Below, piece by piece: positions 46,688-60,044 of a DNA stretch of 64,000 nucleotides (position 1 is the stretch's first letter; the number at the start of each line of letters is the position of its first letter). Position numbers and translations under genes: made by a program. Source of the DNA: Deinococcus seoulensis (GTDB taxonomy: Bacteria; Deinococcota; Deinococci; Deinococcales; Deinococcaceae). The notes beneath the pieces were generated by a model, which made no database searches, was not told where the DNA came from, and saw nothing but the letters and a program-made list of their open reading frames with translations. The stretch lies in contig NZ_BMQM01000019.1 in the NCBI RefSeq assembly GCF_014648115.1, forward strand, positions 1-64,000, written 5' to 3'.

Positions 46688-46717
46688 AGTGTAAGCGCAG
46701 ATCAGGGCCGCGTGCAA
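46688..46717 (-). promoter_or_regulatory. Promoter of leuL-leuA
   Basis: Minus strand: -35 TTGCAC (46712-46717), 18-bp spacer, -10 TACACT (46688-46693), then 7 nt to the leader ATG. Confidence 0.75.
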
Positions 46718-46751
46718 GAGTTGTCTGGAATGCAGGCCGTCCGGGTGCGGC

Positions 46752-48530
46752 TTACAGCAGCCCTGAGGCCTGAAGTTCTTCTTTCAGGGCGCGCAGGGTC
46801 GGGTATTCCTGGGTCAGCAGTCGCGCGGCGGACTGAGCCTCGGCCCGGCCGATGATGGGCGCTGCGTCCCGCAGGGTCCGGGCGGCCGACTGGTAGTGCG
46901 TGCGGCTGCGTCCTGCGACGTGGGCGGCCGCGACCTGAATGATCAGTGCCAGCGCCTGCTCTGCCGGGAGTTGCAGCGCGAGTTCCCGGGTGAGGTCCAG
47001 GCCGAGGACGCCGACGGGGTCTGGCACGCCATGCAGGAGTTGCGCGGCGCGTTCCGGCTGGTGTTCGCGCAGCAGCAGGCGGACCAGGGGCGGCAGGTGC
47101 GGACCGTCCGGCCGCGCGGTCCAGTGCGTGATCAGGGTTTCGCGGTCGGCGGGCCAGTCGGAGCTGACGGTCTTCAGTTGCGTGATCCAGAACGGGGTGT
47201 CAGCGTGGGCGGGTGGGAGTTGCATCAGGGCGTCGCGGGCAACGGCGTGCGCCTCGGCGCGTCGGTACTGTTCGTACAGGTGCGTGAACAGCCAGCGGCG
47301 CGCCCAGGGGTCCGGACGGGTCCGCGCGAACGCTTCCAGGTGGGCGAGCGCTCCGCTGTCCTGAAACAGTCCGGCCACCACACTGAGGCTGAGTTCCGGG
47401 TGTTCCGCGAGCAGCGCGGTCGCCTCTTCGGGCTGGCCGCTGTCCAGCAGGGCCGCCGTGATCATGAAGGAATCGCCCGTGGCGCGGGCCAGCGCGAGGT
47501 TCTCGTGAACACTCAGGTCGCCGGTCGAGGCCAGGGCGTACAGCGTCCGCGCCCGTCGCTGGCGGTCATACGTTCCGGCCTCGCTGTCGTGCAGGCCGCG
47601 CACGAACGCCACGGTCTGCGCGCGGTCCTCTGCGGGCAGCTCGGTGAACAGATCCAGTTGCCCGTCGATTTCATGGTCCGGCCAGCCGAGGTTCGCCACG
47701 GATGCGTGCAGGGTGTCCAGGGCCGCGCCCTGCAGCGCGGCAGGCAGGGGCCGGGCCAGCAGGGACAGCAGGGCCTCGCGGGCAGGTTCGATCAGGGTGG
47801 ACAGGTCGTCCAGGTCGGGCTGCTGGGTGTTCAGGTCGTGACAGCCGTCCAGTGTCGCCTGAATGGCCGCCAGGGCGCTGCGTTGCGCGGCGTGATCTCC
47901 GGCGAGGGCCGCCGCGACCAGTTTCTGGAGTTCTTTCAGCAGCGGCGTCAGTTCGCTGAAGTCCGGGCCGTCCCAGTCGTTCTTCCAGTGCCAGTGATCC
48001 TCGTCCGGGAGGTCCATGAGGTCGAAAGCCACCCGGATTCGTCCGGGCAGGTCGCTGGCGGGGTCCGCGCTGTCCGGTTGAACCTGCCCGGTGTTCGGCT
48101 GGGCACTGGACTGGGTACTCGACTGGGTCAGGAGCACGCTCAGCAGGTCCGGTTCGCGTGACAGCATGTGGCGGATGACGGCGCGCAGGGCCGGTGCGTC
48201 CAGTGCGTCCAGCGCGGCGTCCAGCGGCGGAAGTTCCCGGAAGTCGGCCGGGGAGGTAACCGCGCGGGCCAGCAGCGCCGCCACGTGCTTGCAGCGGCCG
48301 TCTTCCCCGACCGGGCAGGAACACGCGGCGCCCTGCACCTGACCCCGTTCGAGGGTGGCGCTGACGCTGTACCGCTCCTGCCCGTACGCGGAGCCGCGCA
48401 ACATGGTCACCGTGCCGTCCGGCTGGGCACTCAGGCCCGTGAGAGACGACACGTACGGCTGGCCCTTACGCCACTCGCGCTCTCCGGCGTAGGAGAGGGC
48501 CGCTGCCTTCTGAAAGGTGAATCCGGTCAC
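46752..48530 (-). CDS. SWIM zinc-finger protein
   Basis: A 592-residue protein with a SWIM motif 'CSCPVGEDGRCKHVAALLARA' at about residues 72-92 (CxCx(n)CxH). The rest is helical, with TPR-like segments ('LALARATGDSFMITAALLDSG', 'GVPDPVGVLGLDLTRELALQ'). SWIM proteins are often linked with DNA or protein complexes, e.g. helicases, but no helicase gene is adjacent. GTG start, 6 nt behind a TACGCT box. No known function. Confidence 0.8.
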   Translation of the reverse strand: MTGFTFQKAAALSYAGEREWRKGQPYVSSLTGLSAQPDGTVTMLRGSAYGQERYSVSATLERGQVQGAACSCPVGEDGRCKHVAALLARAVTSPADFRELPPLDAALDALDAPALRAVIRHMLSREPDLLSVLLTQSSTQSSAQPNTGQVQPDSADPASDLPGRIRVAFDLMDLPDEDHWHWKNDWDGPDFSELTPLLKELQKLVAAALAGDHAAQRSALAAIQATLDGCHDLNTQQPDLDDLSTLIEPAREALLSLLARPLPAALQGAALDTLHASVANLGWPDHEIDGQLDLFTELPAEDRAQTVAFVRGLHDSEAGTYDRQRRARTLYALASTGDLSVHENLALARATGDSFMITAALLDSGQPEEATALLAEHPELSLSVVAGLFQDSGALAHLEAFARTRPDPWARRWLFTHLYEQYRRAEAHAVARDALMQLPPAHADTPFWITQLKTVSSDWPADRETLITHWTARPDGPHLPPLVRLLLREHQPERAAQLLHGVPDPVGVLGLDLTRELALQLPAEQALALIIQVAAAHVAGRSRTHYQSAARTLRDAAPIIGRAEAQSAARLLTQEYPTLRALKEELQASGLL

Positions 48531-48536
48531 CTGCCC

Positions 48537-48542
48537 AGCGTA
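48537..48542 (-). promoter_or_regulatory. -10 box TACGCT, leaderless start of the SWIM gene
   Basis: Box ends 6 nt before GTG 48530. Confidence 0.5.
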
Positions 48543-48564
48543 GCGACTGAGCGGCTCACCGGTG

Positions 48565-48705
48565 TCATACGGACTCCGATTGAATGGGCTGCAAAGCCCG
48601 TTGGGTCCGAGCGGATGCGAGTAGGAGAGAAACGGATTCCGGACGTGGAGTTGGCAGATCGGTGGTGTTCCGATCTGTCAACGAAATAAACGGCAGTCCG
48701 TATCA
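48565..48705. mobile_element. Palindromic element, copy 8 (opposite orientation)
   Basis: Core 48568-48702 (135 bp) with TCA on both sides (48565-48567, 48703-48705). Reads as the reverse complement of most copies: the GATTGAATGGG hairpin comes first and the CAACGAAATAAACGG segment last. Confidence 0.85.
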
Positions 48706-48722
48706 CGCCGCGCAGTTCATGC

Positions 48723-51038
48723 TCAGCGGACGCTGGCGCGGAAGCAGACGCTGCCGGTTTCGCCGCTGGTAACGGTGCCCAGCCGCACGCTGATGTCCTG
48801 CCCGCTGATGCTGCCGGGGTCGGCGTCGGCGGCCGAGGTGAGGCTCACGGTCCCGGCGGGGCGCGTGACGAGCAGGCCCAGGCCCGCGCCGTACGCGCCG
48901 GGCTGCGGGAGGGTCTGCGGGGGGGAGGTGTCGCGCAGCACGAAGTTCGCGGCGTCCCCGCCACTGACCCGGTACGCAATGCAGTACTCGAGGATCTCGC
49001 CGGGCAGCGCGCCGGACGAGGTGCTGGCCGCGCCGCTGCGCGTGACGTTCCGCACGCTCTTGGTGAGGACCACGACGGGCGGCTGGGCGGTCACGGTGAC
49101 GGTGTCGCTGGCGGCGTTGTTGCCGGTCTGCGCGGGGGCCTCGCCGCCTCCGCTCACGCTGGCGGTGTTGGTGTACGTGCCGTCCGGGCTGACCAGGACG
49201 GTCAGGGTCACGTCCGGGTAGCTGCCGCCGGGGTTCAGGGGGTCGGTGCGGGTGCAGCGCAGCGGCGACACGGTGCAGGTCCAGCCGCTGCCGGCGATGC
49301 TCTGGGCGGTCATCCCGGCGGGCAGGGTGTCGGTCAGGGTGATGGTGCCCGTGGTGGGGGCGGGTCCGGCGTTCGAGACGCGCAGCGTGAACGTGCCGGG
49401 CACGCCCGTGCTGAAGGTGCCGGTGTGGGTTTTCGTGACGCTGAGGTCGGGGCTGGCGACGGTGACGCGGGCCGGTTGATCTCCGGCGGTGACGGGGTCG
49501 CTGTCGCTGGTGTCCGACACGCTGGTGCCGAGGGTCTGCTGGCGGTAGTTGACGGTGCCGGTGTTGTCGATGGTGGTGCCGCCGGGCGTTCCGGCGTTCA
49601 CGGTGACCCGGAAACGCACGCGGGTTTCCTCGTTCGGGAGGACCGCGCCGCCCGTGGCGGCATTCGCGCCGCTGCCCAGGCGGAACACCACGCGGTTCCC
49701 GGCTGCGTCGAATTCGGCCTGGTCGTCGCCCACCAGGTCCGTTTTCGCTCCGGCGTTCGCGCCGGTCACGGTCATGGAGCCCGGCAGGTAGGTGGTGCGC
49801 GCCGGGATGGGGTCGGTCAGGATGACGTTCAGGGCGCCGTCGTTCCCCTGGTTGCGGATGACCAGTTCGTACTCCAGGGTGTCGCCGGGCAGCAGCACGC
49901 CGCCGTTCAGGTCGGTGACGGTCTTGGTCAGGGCGTCCTTGATGTTCGGAACGAAGATCTCGGTGGCGAGGGTGATCACGCCGGGGAAGATCACGTCGTT
50001 GCTCGTGCCGATCACGCGGACCACGGCGGAGGTGCTGCCGTTCGGGAGGGGCGTGTTGGGCGTGAAGGTATCGATGTCGAGGCCCAGGGTGTTCGTGAAG
50101 GCCGGCGTGCGGCCGCCCGTGACGTCCGTGCCGCCACCTGCCGCGCCCGTGGTGGTAGAGATGGTGGAGTTGAACACGTCGTTGACCGGGTTGACCGTGT
50201 TCGACACGGTGTTCAGGGCCGCGGTGTTCGGCCCGAACCGCAGGCTGCCCTGCGGGGTCGCGGACACCCCTTCCTGAGAGCCGCGGTCACCGTCGTACGC
50301 GACGACACCGATGGTACTTCTGACCGTGCCGACGCTGGGGGTAATGAATCCGCTCACGGAAATGTCGACTGGCACGGCGGGGTCACTGGCCTGCAGGAAT
50401 CCGTCGAACACGGCGAGGTTGCGGGTCGGCTGGGCCGGGTTGCGGTAAGCGACGACCAGCGTCCAGCCGGCCCAGCTGCCGCCGCCGGCCGTGCTGGCGA
50501 CGTTCCCGGCGGTGTACGTGCCGCTGCCGCCAGCCTGCACGAGCGTGGTGACGTCCACGAACGACTGGTAGTTGCTGCCGATGACGCTGGTGCGCGTGGC
50601 GGTCAGGGCGACGCTGGCGCTGGCGGGCGTGGCCAGACGCACGGCGGCGCGGTTGGCGGCGCTGGTACTGATGCCCGACCAGTACAGTCCGGCGAACAGG
50701 ACGCTGCTGCCGCTGCCCAGGGTCAGGGTGGCGGAACTGGAATTGGTGGTCAGGGGGTCCGTGTCGGTATCCACGGCCTGCATGTACACGTTGTTGTTGG
50801 TGGCGGTCCCACCAGACCGGGCGGTGTTGCAGGCCGTGATCTGCGCGGCGGTGGCGGGAGCGACCGTCAGGCAGTGAAAGTTCATGTTCCCGATCAGGAC
50901 GATGTCGCCGTTCGTGGCGGTGTTCGCGTAGCGGGTCCCGAAGGCCTGCTGCGCCGACGCGCTCCCCAGCAGGGCCAGCAGGACCAGCGCCGCGAGCAGC
51001 GGGCCCAGCGAAGTCAGCAGATGGAGCGGTGCGCGCAT
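48723..51038 (-). CDS. DUF11-repeat surface protein
   Basis: A 771-residue exported protein with a signal peptide ('LLAALVLLALLGSASA', cleavage ~38). The first ~350 residues are a domain like those of large surface proteins ('SVLFAGLYWSG', 'GWTLVVAYRNPAQPTRNLAVFDGF'). Three or more DUF11 (conserved repeat) domains follow ('LPGDTLEYELVIRNQGNDGA', 'PGTFTLRVSNAGPAPTTGTI', 'LPGEILEYCIAYRVSGGDA'). Likely a cell-surface structural protein, well represented in Deinococcus. Start 51038 chosen for a GAGAAG site. Confidence 0.8.
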   Translation of the reverse strand: MRAPLHLLTSLGPLLAALVLLALLGSASAQQAFGTRYANTATNGDIVLIGNMNFHCLTVAPATAAQITACNTARSGGTATNNNVYMQAVDTDTDPLTTNSSSATLTLGSGSSVLFAGLYWSGISTSAANRAAVRLATPASASVALTATRTSVIGSNYQSFVDVTTLVQAGGSGTYTAGNVASTAGGGSWAGWTLVVAYRNPAQPTRNLAVFDGFLQASDPAVPVDISVSGFITPSVGTVRSTIGVVAYDGDRGSQEGVSATPQGSLRFGPNTAALNTVSNTVNPVNDVFNSTISTTTGAAGGGTDVTGGRTPAFTNTLGLDIDTFTPNTPLPNGSTSAVVRVIGTSNDVIFPGVITLATEIFVPNIKDALTKTVTDLNGGVLLPGDTLEYELVIRNQGNDGALNVILTDPIPARTTYLPGSMTVTGANAGAKTDLVGDDQAEFDAAGNRVVFRLGSGANAATGGAVLPNEETRVRFRVTVNAGTPGGTTIDNTGTVNYRQQTLGTSVSDTSDSDPVTAGDQPARVTVASPDLSVTKTHTGTFSTGVPGTFTLRVSNAGPAPTTGTITLTDTLPAGMTAQSIAGSGWTCTVSPLRCTRTDPLNPGGSYPDVTLTVLVSPDGTYTNTASVSGGGEAPAQTGNNAASDTVTVTAQPPVVVLTKSVRNVTRSGAASTSSGALPGEILEYCIAYRVSGGDAANFVLRDTSPPQTLPQPGAYGAGLGLLVTRPAGTVSLTSAADADPGSISGQDISVRLGTVTSGETGSVCFRASVR

Positions 51039-51121
51039 AATGCTTCTCACAGTACCGGGTCCGGCATGTCGATTTCCGCACATCTGCCGTCCCCCCACTG
51101 GGGGCGCTGAGGTACAGCAGA

Positions 51122-51158
51122 AGGGGCCGGGCCTCCCTTCACGGAATGCCCGGCCCCT
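51122..51158. terminator. Terminator of the ilv operon
   Basis: AGGGGCCGGGC (51122-51132) pairs perfectly with GCCCGGCCCCT (51148-51158), 14 nt beyond the ilvC stop. Confidence 0.7.
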
Positions 51159-51171
51159 GAACTCCGGGTGC

Positions 51172-52182
<1,011 letters not shown>

Positions 52183-52250
52183 GATGGGGATTCTCCTACA
52201 GAAAGTGAGTGGGGGCAGAGTGTGGGCTAGGCGGGTTCAGGGGGTGGATG

Positions 52251-52323
52251 GTCGAAAGTTGATGGTTGATAGTTGAAGGTTGATGGGTTTTCTTTCGACC
52301 ATCAATCTTCAACCATCGACCTA
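52251..52323. repeat. GTTGATGG hairpin repeat, copy A (ilvN-ilvC spacer)
   Basis: Arms made of GTTGATGG/TTGAAGGTTGATGG and CCATCAATCTTCAACCATC, two mismatches, loop GTTTTCTTT. Abuts the ilvN stop (52321-52323). Related to copies at 54966 and 63661. Confidence 0.75.
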
Positions 52324-52943
52324 GAACAGATTGGGGACTTCGCGGGCGCGTTCCTCGCGGGGCTGTTCGATCTGCACGGCGGGCTTGAGGGCCTGCGTCT
52401 CGCCGTGGTACACGTGGCCGGGAATGTCGGCGTTGCTGCCGCGCGTCAGGGCGATGCGGCCGGTGCGCATGGTTTCCAGGATGCCGAAGGGGCGCATCTG
52501 CTCAATGAAGGCGGTCAGTTTGCCCTCGTCGCCCGTGACCTCGAAGGTCAGGGCGTGGCGGCCGACGTCCACGATGCGGCTACGGAAGTCCTCGGCGATC
52601 TGGCGGACCTCGACGCGGTTCTCGGGCGTGATGGCGACCTTCACGAGCACCAGTTCGCGGTCCACGTACTTCTCGAGGCTGTGGTCGATGATGCGGACCA
52701 CGTCGTGCAGTTTCTCCAGTTGCCGGATGGCCTGCTCGACCACGCCCCGGTCACCGCTGACGACGATGGTCATGCGGGACACGCCGGGGTGCTCGGTGCT
52801 GCCGACCGACAGGCTCTTGATGTTGTAGCCGCGCCGGCCGAACAGGGCCGTGATGCGGGTCAGGACGCGGGGTTCGTCGCGGACCAGGATGGACAGCAGT
52901 TGCTCGGGGTTGGGTTCGCGCTGGGGGGGGGTGGTTGCCTGTG

Positions 52944-52947
<4 letters not shown>
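52321..52947 (-). CDS. ilvN: Acetolactate synthase, small regulatory subunit
   Basis: A 208-residue regulatory subunit. ACT domain residues ~20-95 ('HLLSILVRDEPRVLTRI'-like start, 'RRGYNIKSLSVGSTEHPGVSRMTIVV'), followed by the C-terminal IlvH domain ('HALTFEVTGDEGKLTAFIEQMRPFGILETMRTGRIALTRG'). It confers valine feedback on IlvB. ATG overlaps the ilvB stop as ATGA. The N-terminal ~15 residues are a polar extension. Confidence 0.94.
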
Positions 52948-54707
<1,760 letters not shown>

Positions 54708-54775
54708 GACTCCTCCTTACTGCCTGCTGGACCTGCCTGCTGAACCTGCTGAACTGCCGTGCCCTGCTGAGAATG

Positions 54776-54800
54776 AAAAACCCCCGCTGGTGGGCGGGGG
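54776..54800 (-). terminator. Attenuator terminator of ilvB
   Basis: Minus strand CCCCCGCC (54793-54800) pairs with GCGGGGG (54781-54787) and is followed by TTTTT (54776-54780). The leader's GGGGG (54835-54839) can compete for the 5' arm. Confidence 0.8.
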
Positions 54801-54821
54801 TGTGCGAAGTGGCGCGGACGC

Positions 54822-54875
54822 CTAGCCTCGGAAACCCCCGATGCTAAGAAGTACCACCACGATCTGCGCACTCAT
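54822..54875 (-). CDS. ilvL: Branched-chain leader peptide
   Basis: A 17-residue peptide whose core reads IVVVLLSI: Ile, three Val, two Leu, Ile. All three branched-chain amino acids are thus sensed by ribosome stalling ahead of the terminator at 54776-54800. The ATG lies 6 nt after a -10 box. Confidence 0.85.
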   Translation of the reverse strand: MSAQIVVVLLSIGGFRG

Positions 54876-54881
54876 GCCTAC

Positions 54882-54911
54882 ACCATAGGCCGCTGCCTGA
54901 ACCCGGTGCAA
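54882..54911 (-). promoter_or_regulatory. Promoter of ilvL-ilvBNC
   Basis: Minus strand: -35 TTGCAC (54906-54911), 18-bp spacer, -10 TATGGT (54882-54887), 6 nt to the leader ATG. Same architecture as the leu promoter. Confidence 0.75.
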
Positions 54912-54965
54912 GCAGCGTCTAGACTGCCGGGCGTTCCGGCGCCGGGAACAAACGGACGTTCGTGC

Positions 54966-55032
54966 GTGGGGTTGAAGGTCAAAAGTTGATGGTTGATGGA
55001 GTTCGATTCCATCAACCATCAACCTTCATCCA

Positions 55033-55038
<6 letters not shown>
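54966..55038. repeat. GTTGATGG hairpin repeat, copy B
   Basis: Perfect 16-bp stem GTTGATGGTTGATGGA (54985-55000) / TCCATCAACCATCAAC (55008-55023). Its right end contains the TGA stop of the VanW gene (55033-55035). Confidence 0.85.
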
Positions 55039-56730
<1,692 letters not shown>

Positions 56731-56738
56731 CGCCGTAC

Positions 56739-56744
56739 AGTGTA
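56739..56744 (-). promoter_or_regulatory. -10 box TACACT, near-leaderless start of the VanW gene
   Basis: Box ends 8 nt before the ATG at 56730. Confidence 0.45.
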
Positions 56745-56880
56745 AGGAAATTCACGCCGCTGTGGTTGAGGAAAGTCACCTTCCCCCGCCCACACCCACG
56801 TTCATTAAGTTTCTGACGCTGATGGTGAATGCTGTTGTGAGGAAGTGTACACCCCCGCCGGGCCGTCCGGCACCAGACGT

Positions 56881-56920
56881 GAAGACACCACCCGCCAGAC
56901 CTGCCAGGGGTGGTGTCTTC
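56881..56920 (-). terminator. Terminator of the lysJ/argD gene
   Basis: GAAGACACCACCC (56881-56893) and its exact complement (56908-56920) form a 13-bp stem just beyond the stop codon. Confidence 0.7.
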
Positions 56921-56945
56921 AGGAGGGCGCTGCCTGCCCGGCTGC

Positions 56946-58229
56946 CTACTCGGTCTGGATGGCCTCGCCCTGCGCGGTCTCGCCGGCGGCGGCCTGCGCA
57001 GCCAGCTGGGCCTGCCGCTCGGCGCGGGGGTTCACGCCGTTCAGCACGCGCTCGAAGGCGGCCACGACCGCGTCGATCTGCTCGCGGCTGATCGTCACGG
57101 GCGGCAGGAAGCGCACGACCAGCGGCGTGGCCTGCAGGGCCAGCACGCCCTCGTCGTGTTCCAGCGCGTGGATGTACGGCGCGCTCTTTTCTTTCAGTTC
57201 CACGCCGATCATCAGGCCCAGGCCGCGCACCTCGCGGATCTTGGGGCTCTGGATGGCGCGCAACCGCTCCATGAAGTACTCGCCCTTCTCGCGGGCCTGT
57301 TCGGCCATGCCCTCGCGTTTCATGGCGCGGATGGTCGCCACGCCCGCCGCCATCGCCAGCGGGTTTCCGCCGAAGGTGCCGCCGTGCCCGCCGGCCGGCA
57401 TGCGGTCCGCGACTTCCTGGGTCATGACGAACGCGCCGATGGGAATGCCGCCGCCCATGGCCTTGGCGAGCGTCATGCCGTCGGGGACGACGCCGTAGTG
57501 CTCGGCGGCGAAGAACTTGCCGGTGCGGCAGAACCCGGTCTGGATCTCGTCGAGGATCAGCAGTGCGCCCTTCTCCTGCGTGATGCGGCGGGCTTCCTGC
57601 ATGAATTCCAGGGTGGCGGGACGCACGCCGCCCTCGCCCTGCACGGCTTCGAGGATCACGGCGGCGGTATCAGAGGTGACGGCGGCGCGGAGTTCCTCGA
57701 TGTTCCCGTACGTCACGAAGTCCACGTTGCGGTTGTCCACGGCGTCACCGAAGGGCTCGCGGTACTTGGGTTCCCAGGTGAAGGCCAGTGCGCCCAGGCT
57801 GCGGCCCGAGAAGCCGCGTTTCATGCTCACGAAGCGCTTACGGCCCGTGCCGGTGATGGCGAACTTCTTGGCGGCCTCCATGGCCTCGGTGCCGCTGTTG
57901 CACAGGAACACGCGGTCAAGGCCGGCGGGGGTGACGCTGACCAGTTCCGAGAGGAACTCGGCGCGCTTGTCGTTGGGGAGGCTCTGCGGCATGACGATCA
58001 GGCGGTCCACCTGTTCCTTGATGGCGCGCACCACGTCCGGGTGGCTGTGGCCGACGTTGGCGACGCCGTACCCGGCCACGCAGTCGATGTACGAGCGGCC
58101 CGATTCGTCCCAGACGGTCGCGCCCAGGCCGCGCGTCATGACGACCTCGTGCTTGCCGACGACGCGGCTGTCGTACTTCAGTTCGGCTTCCAGCCATTTG
58201 CTCTGCGGGTGGGTGGGTGCTCCAGTCAT
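56946..58229 (-). CDS. lysJ: [LysW]-aminoadipate/ornithine-type aminotransferase
   Basis: A 427-residue class-III PLP enzyme. '[32 protein letters not shown]' and '[16 protein letters not shown]' are the LysJ/ArgD text; the PLP Lys is in '[16 protein letters not shown]' and the preceding Asp in '[15 protein letters not shown]'. Close by eye to Thermus LysJ, which acts in both lysine (aminoadipate) and arginine synthesis. The C-terminal ~20 residues are an Ala/Gln tail. Strong GGAGGA site. Confidence 0.88.
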   Translation of the reverse strand: MTGAPTHPQSKWLEAELKYDSRVVGKHEVVMTRGLGATVWDESGRSYIDCVAGYGVANVGHSHPDVVRAIKEQVDRLIVMPQSLPNDKRAEFLSELVSVTPAGLDRVFLCNSGTEAMEAAKKFAITGTGRKRFVSMKRGFSGRSLGALAFTWEPKYREPFGDAVDNRNVDFVTYGNIEELRAAVTSDTAAVILEAVQGEGGVRPATLEFMQEARRITQEKGALLILDEIQTGFCRTGKFFAAEHYGVVPDGMTLAKAMGGGIPIGAFVMTQEVADRMPAGGHGGTFGGNPLAMAAGVATIRAMKREGMAEQAREKGEYFMERLRAIQSPKIREVRGLGLMIGVELKEKSAPYIHALEHDEGVLALQATPLVVRFLPPVTISREQIDAVVAAFERVLNGVNPRAERQAQLAAQAAAGETAQGEAIQTE

Positions 58230-58333
58230 GCTCTTGTCCTCCGTGGGGTGTGCGCGCGCCCGGCCGGGGCGCGGTTGATGCGACAGTGTAGGTCCTGCGG
58301 GGCGCGTCGGCGCGCAGGTGTCCAGCTCACACG

Positions 58334-58348
58334 ATCATGGCACATGAT
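58334..58348. promoter_or_regulatory. Palindrome ATCATGGCACATGAT upstream of lysJ
   Basis: A perfect 6-3-6 inverted repeat ~105 nt before the lysJ ATG, next to TTGAAA and TATCAT promoter-like boxes on the minus strand. Candidate operator. Confidence 0.5.
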
Positions 58349-58414
58349 AGGCATAAGGCGGATTTTCTTTTCAATTGTCGCCCGGCCCCTGCCTGAGCAA
58401 CGGGCGGGCATGAT

Positions 58415-58554
58415 TCATACGGATTCCGTTTGTTTCGCCAACAATCCGGAACTTCACCGCCCCTGCCGGCTCCACGTCCGGAACCCGCTTTGCTCCCACT
58501 CGCTTCGCTCGGATCGAACGGGCTTTGCAGCCCATTCAATCAGAGTCCGTATCA
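58415..58554. mobile_element. Palindromic element, copy 9
   Basis: Core 58418-58551 (134 bp), TCA on both sides (58415-58417, 58552-58554). The right TCA is the TGA stop codon of the EamA gene. Confidence 0.9.
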
Positions 58555-59424
58555 GACCGGCACCGGTTTCGCGCGCGGCGGCAGGTTGATCAGGCCCAGC
58601 CCCGAGAGCACCACCAGCACGCCCAGTACGGACAGCGCCCCGACGGGCTCCCCGGCCAGCGCCGCCCAGCCCAGGCCCCAGACGGGCAGGGCGTACGTGA
58701 CGGCGGTGACCTGCGTGGGGCTGACGCGGGCCAGCAGACCGTAGTACAGCAGGTACGCCAGTCCGCTGCCGACGATGCCCAGGAACGCGACGGCGCCCAC
58801 GGCGGTCAGGGTCAGGGGGGCGGGCGCCGGGCCGATCAGCGCGACGGGCAGCAGCATGACGCTGCTGAGGCCCAGTTGCGTGGTCGCCAGCCCCACGGGG
58901 TTCAGGCCGCCCAGGGTGCGTTTGGCGATGGTGGTGGCGACCGCGTACCCCAGGCTGGCGAGCAGCAGGATGATCACGCCGTGCAGCGTGGCGTGCCCGC
59001 CGCCCAACCCGCCGGACACCGTGAGGGCCACGCCGCCCATGCCCAGCAGCACGCCGCCCAGCGTCAGGCCACTCAGGCGGGTGTCGCGCAGGGTCAGGCC
59101 AATCAGCAGCGCGAACAGCGGCGTGGTCGCGTTGATGATCGCCGCGATGTTGCTGCTGACCGTCTGCTCGCCCCACGCGAAGAACGACCAGGGAATCACG
59201 TTGTTGAACAGCGCCACCAGCAGCAGCGGTTTCCACAGCCGCGCGGGCGGCAGGCTGTGGCGGCCCAGCCGCAGCGCGAGCAACAGCACCGCCGCGCCGA
59301 ACACCGACCGCAGCAGCGCCACCCACACGGGCGGGAACACCTCGCCACTCAGGCGGATCAGCAGGAACGACACGCCCCAGAACGCCGAGAGCAGGAACAT
59401 GTCCAGCGCGTCACGGCGGGTCAC
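58552..59424 (-). CDS. EamA-family (DMT) transporter
   Basis: A 290-residue exporter-type permease with ten hydrophobic segments in two EamA repeats ('FLLSAFWGVSFLLIRLSGEV' and 'VGAVAFLGIVGSGLAYLLYY'). Substrate unknown; relatives export amino acids, purines or riboflavin-like compounds. GTG start at 59424 overlaps the flavin-protein stop (GTGA), so it is the end of the operon beginning at 61397. Confidence 0.88.
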   Translation of the reverse strand: MTRRDALDMFLLSAFWGVSFLLIRLSGEVFPPVWVALLRSVFGAAVLLLALRLGRHSLPPARLWKPLLLVALFNNVIPWSFFAWGEQTVSSNIAAIINATTPLFALLIGLTLRDTRLSGLTLGGVLLGMGGVALTVSGGLGGGHATLHGVIILLLASLGYAVATTIAKRTLGGLNPVGLATTQLGLSSVMLLPVALIGPAPAPLTLTAVGAVAFLGIVGSGLAYLLYYGLLARVSPTQVTAVTYALPVWGLGWAALAGEPVGALSVLGVLVVLSGLGLINLPPRAKPVPV

Positions 59425-60044
59425 GCGCGACTCCCCGGCAGGAAGGGGGCTTCGAGGTGAGCGGGCAGCGCGGGCCAGCCGTCCTCCTGCGCGGCGCCGT
59501 CCGCCCAGTTCTCCTTGCCGCTCCAGCGTTCGATGCTCAGGGCGTAGACGGCGGTGCGGGCCAGATCGGCGTCCGTGATCGGGCGGGTGTGCGTGCCCAC
59601 GCGCAGGCCAGGAAAGACCCGTTCGCTGAGGGTCGTCAGGGCCGCGCGGGCGTCCTCGCCATGTAGGACGCGGGCGGTGCCGAACACGATCACGGAGCGG
59701 TACTGCACGCTCAGTTCCAGCGGGGAGTTGCTGGGCAGCAGCGCGCCGGTCTCGGTGACCTCGAAGGTGGCGGGGTGCCCCTCTGCCTCGCCCTGTTCGG
59801 TGTTCGCGCGCAGGCGGCCCACGACGTTCGTGTGGTACACGAGGTCGTGCGTTTCGGGGCGGTACGCGAAGGCCAGCGGCGTCACGAACGGCCACACGCG
59901 GCCATCCTCGCCGTGATACACGGTCGCCACGCGGCCCAGCGGCACACGCAACAGCAGGTCTTCGATCCAGGCGTCGTCCCGGCGGTTCTGCGGGCGGCGG
60001 CTGACGCTGGGGTCACGCAGCGCGGGGTCGTAGAAACTGCTCAT
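59421..60044 (-). CDS. PNPOx-like flavin-binding protein
   Basis: A 207-residue split-barrel protein of the pyridoxamine-phosphate-oxidase-like family ('LLRVPLGRVATVYHGEDGRVWPFVTPLAFAY', 'YHTNVVGRLRANTEQG', 'SVQYRSVIVFGTARV', 'RVLHGEDARAALTTLSE'). Likely binds FMN; related proteins reduce nitro- or flavin substrates. Coupled by ATGA overlap to the DJ-1 gene before it. Confidence 0.85.
   Translation of the reverse strand: MSSFYDPALRDPSVSRRPQNRRDDAWIEDLLLRVPLGRVATVYHGEDGRVWPFVTPLAFAYRPETHDLVYHTNVVGRLRANTEQGEAEGHPATFEVTETGALLPSNSPLELSVQYRSVIVFGTARVLHGEDARAALTTLSERVFPGLRVGTHTRPITDADLARTAVYALSIERWSGKENWADGAAQEDGWPALPAHLEAPFLPGSRA

Noticed and set aside
48723..51098. Earlier start (51098) of the DUF11 protein
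   Set aside because: It would add 20 polar residues before the signal peptide; the ATG at 51038 has a purine-rich site and places the signal correctly.
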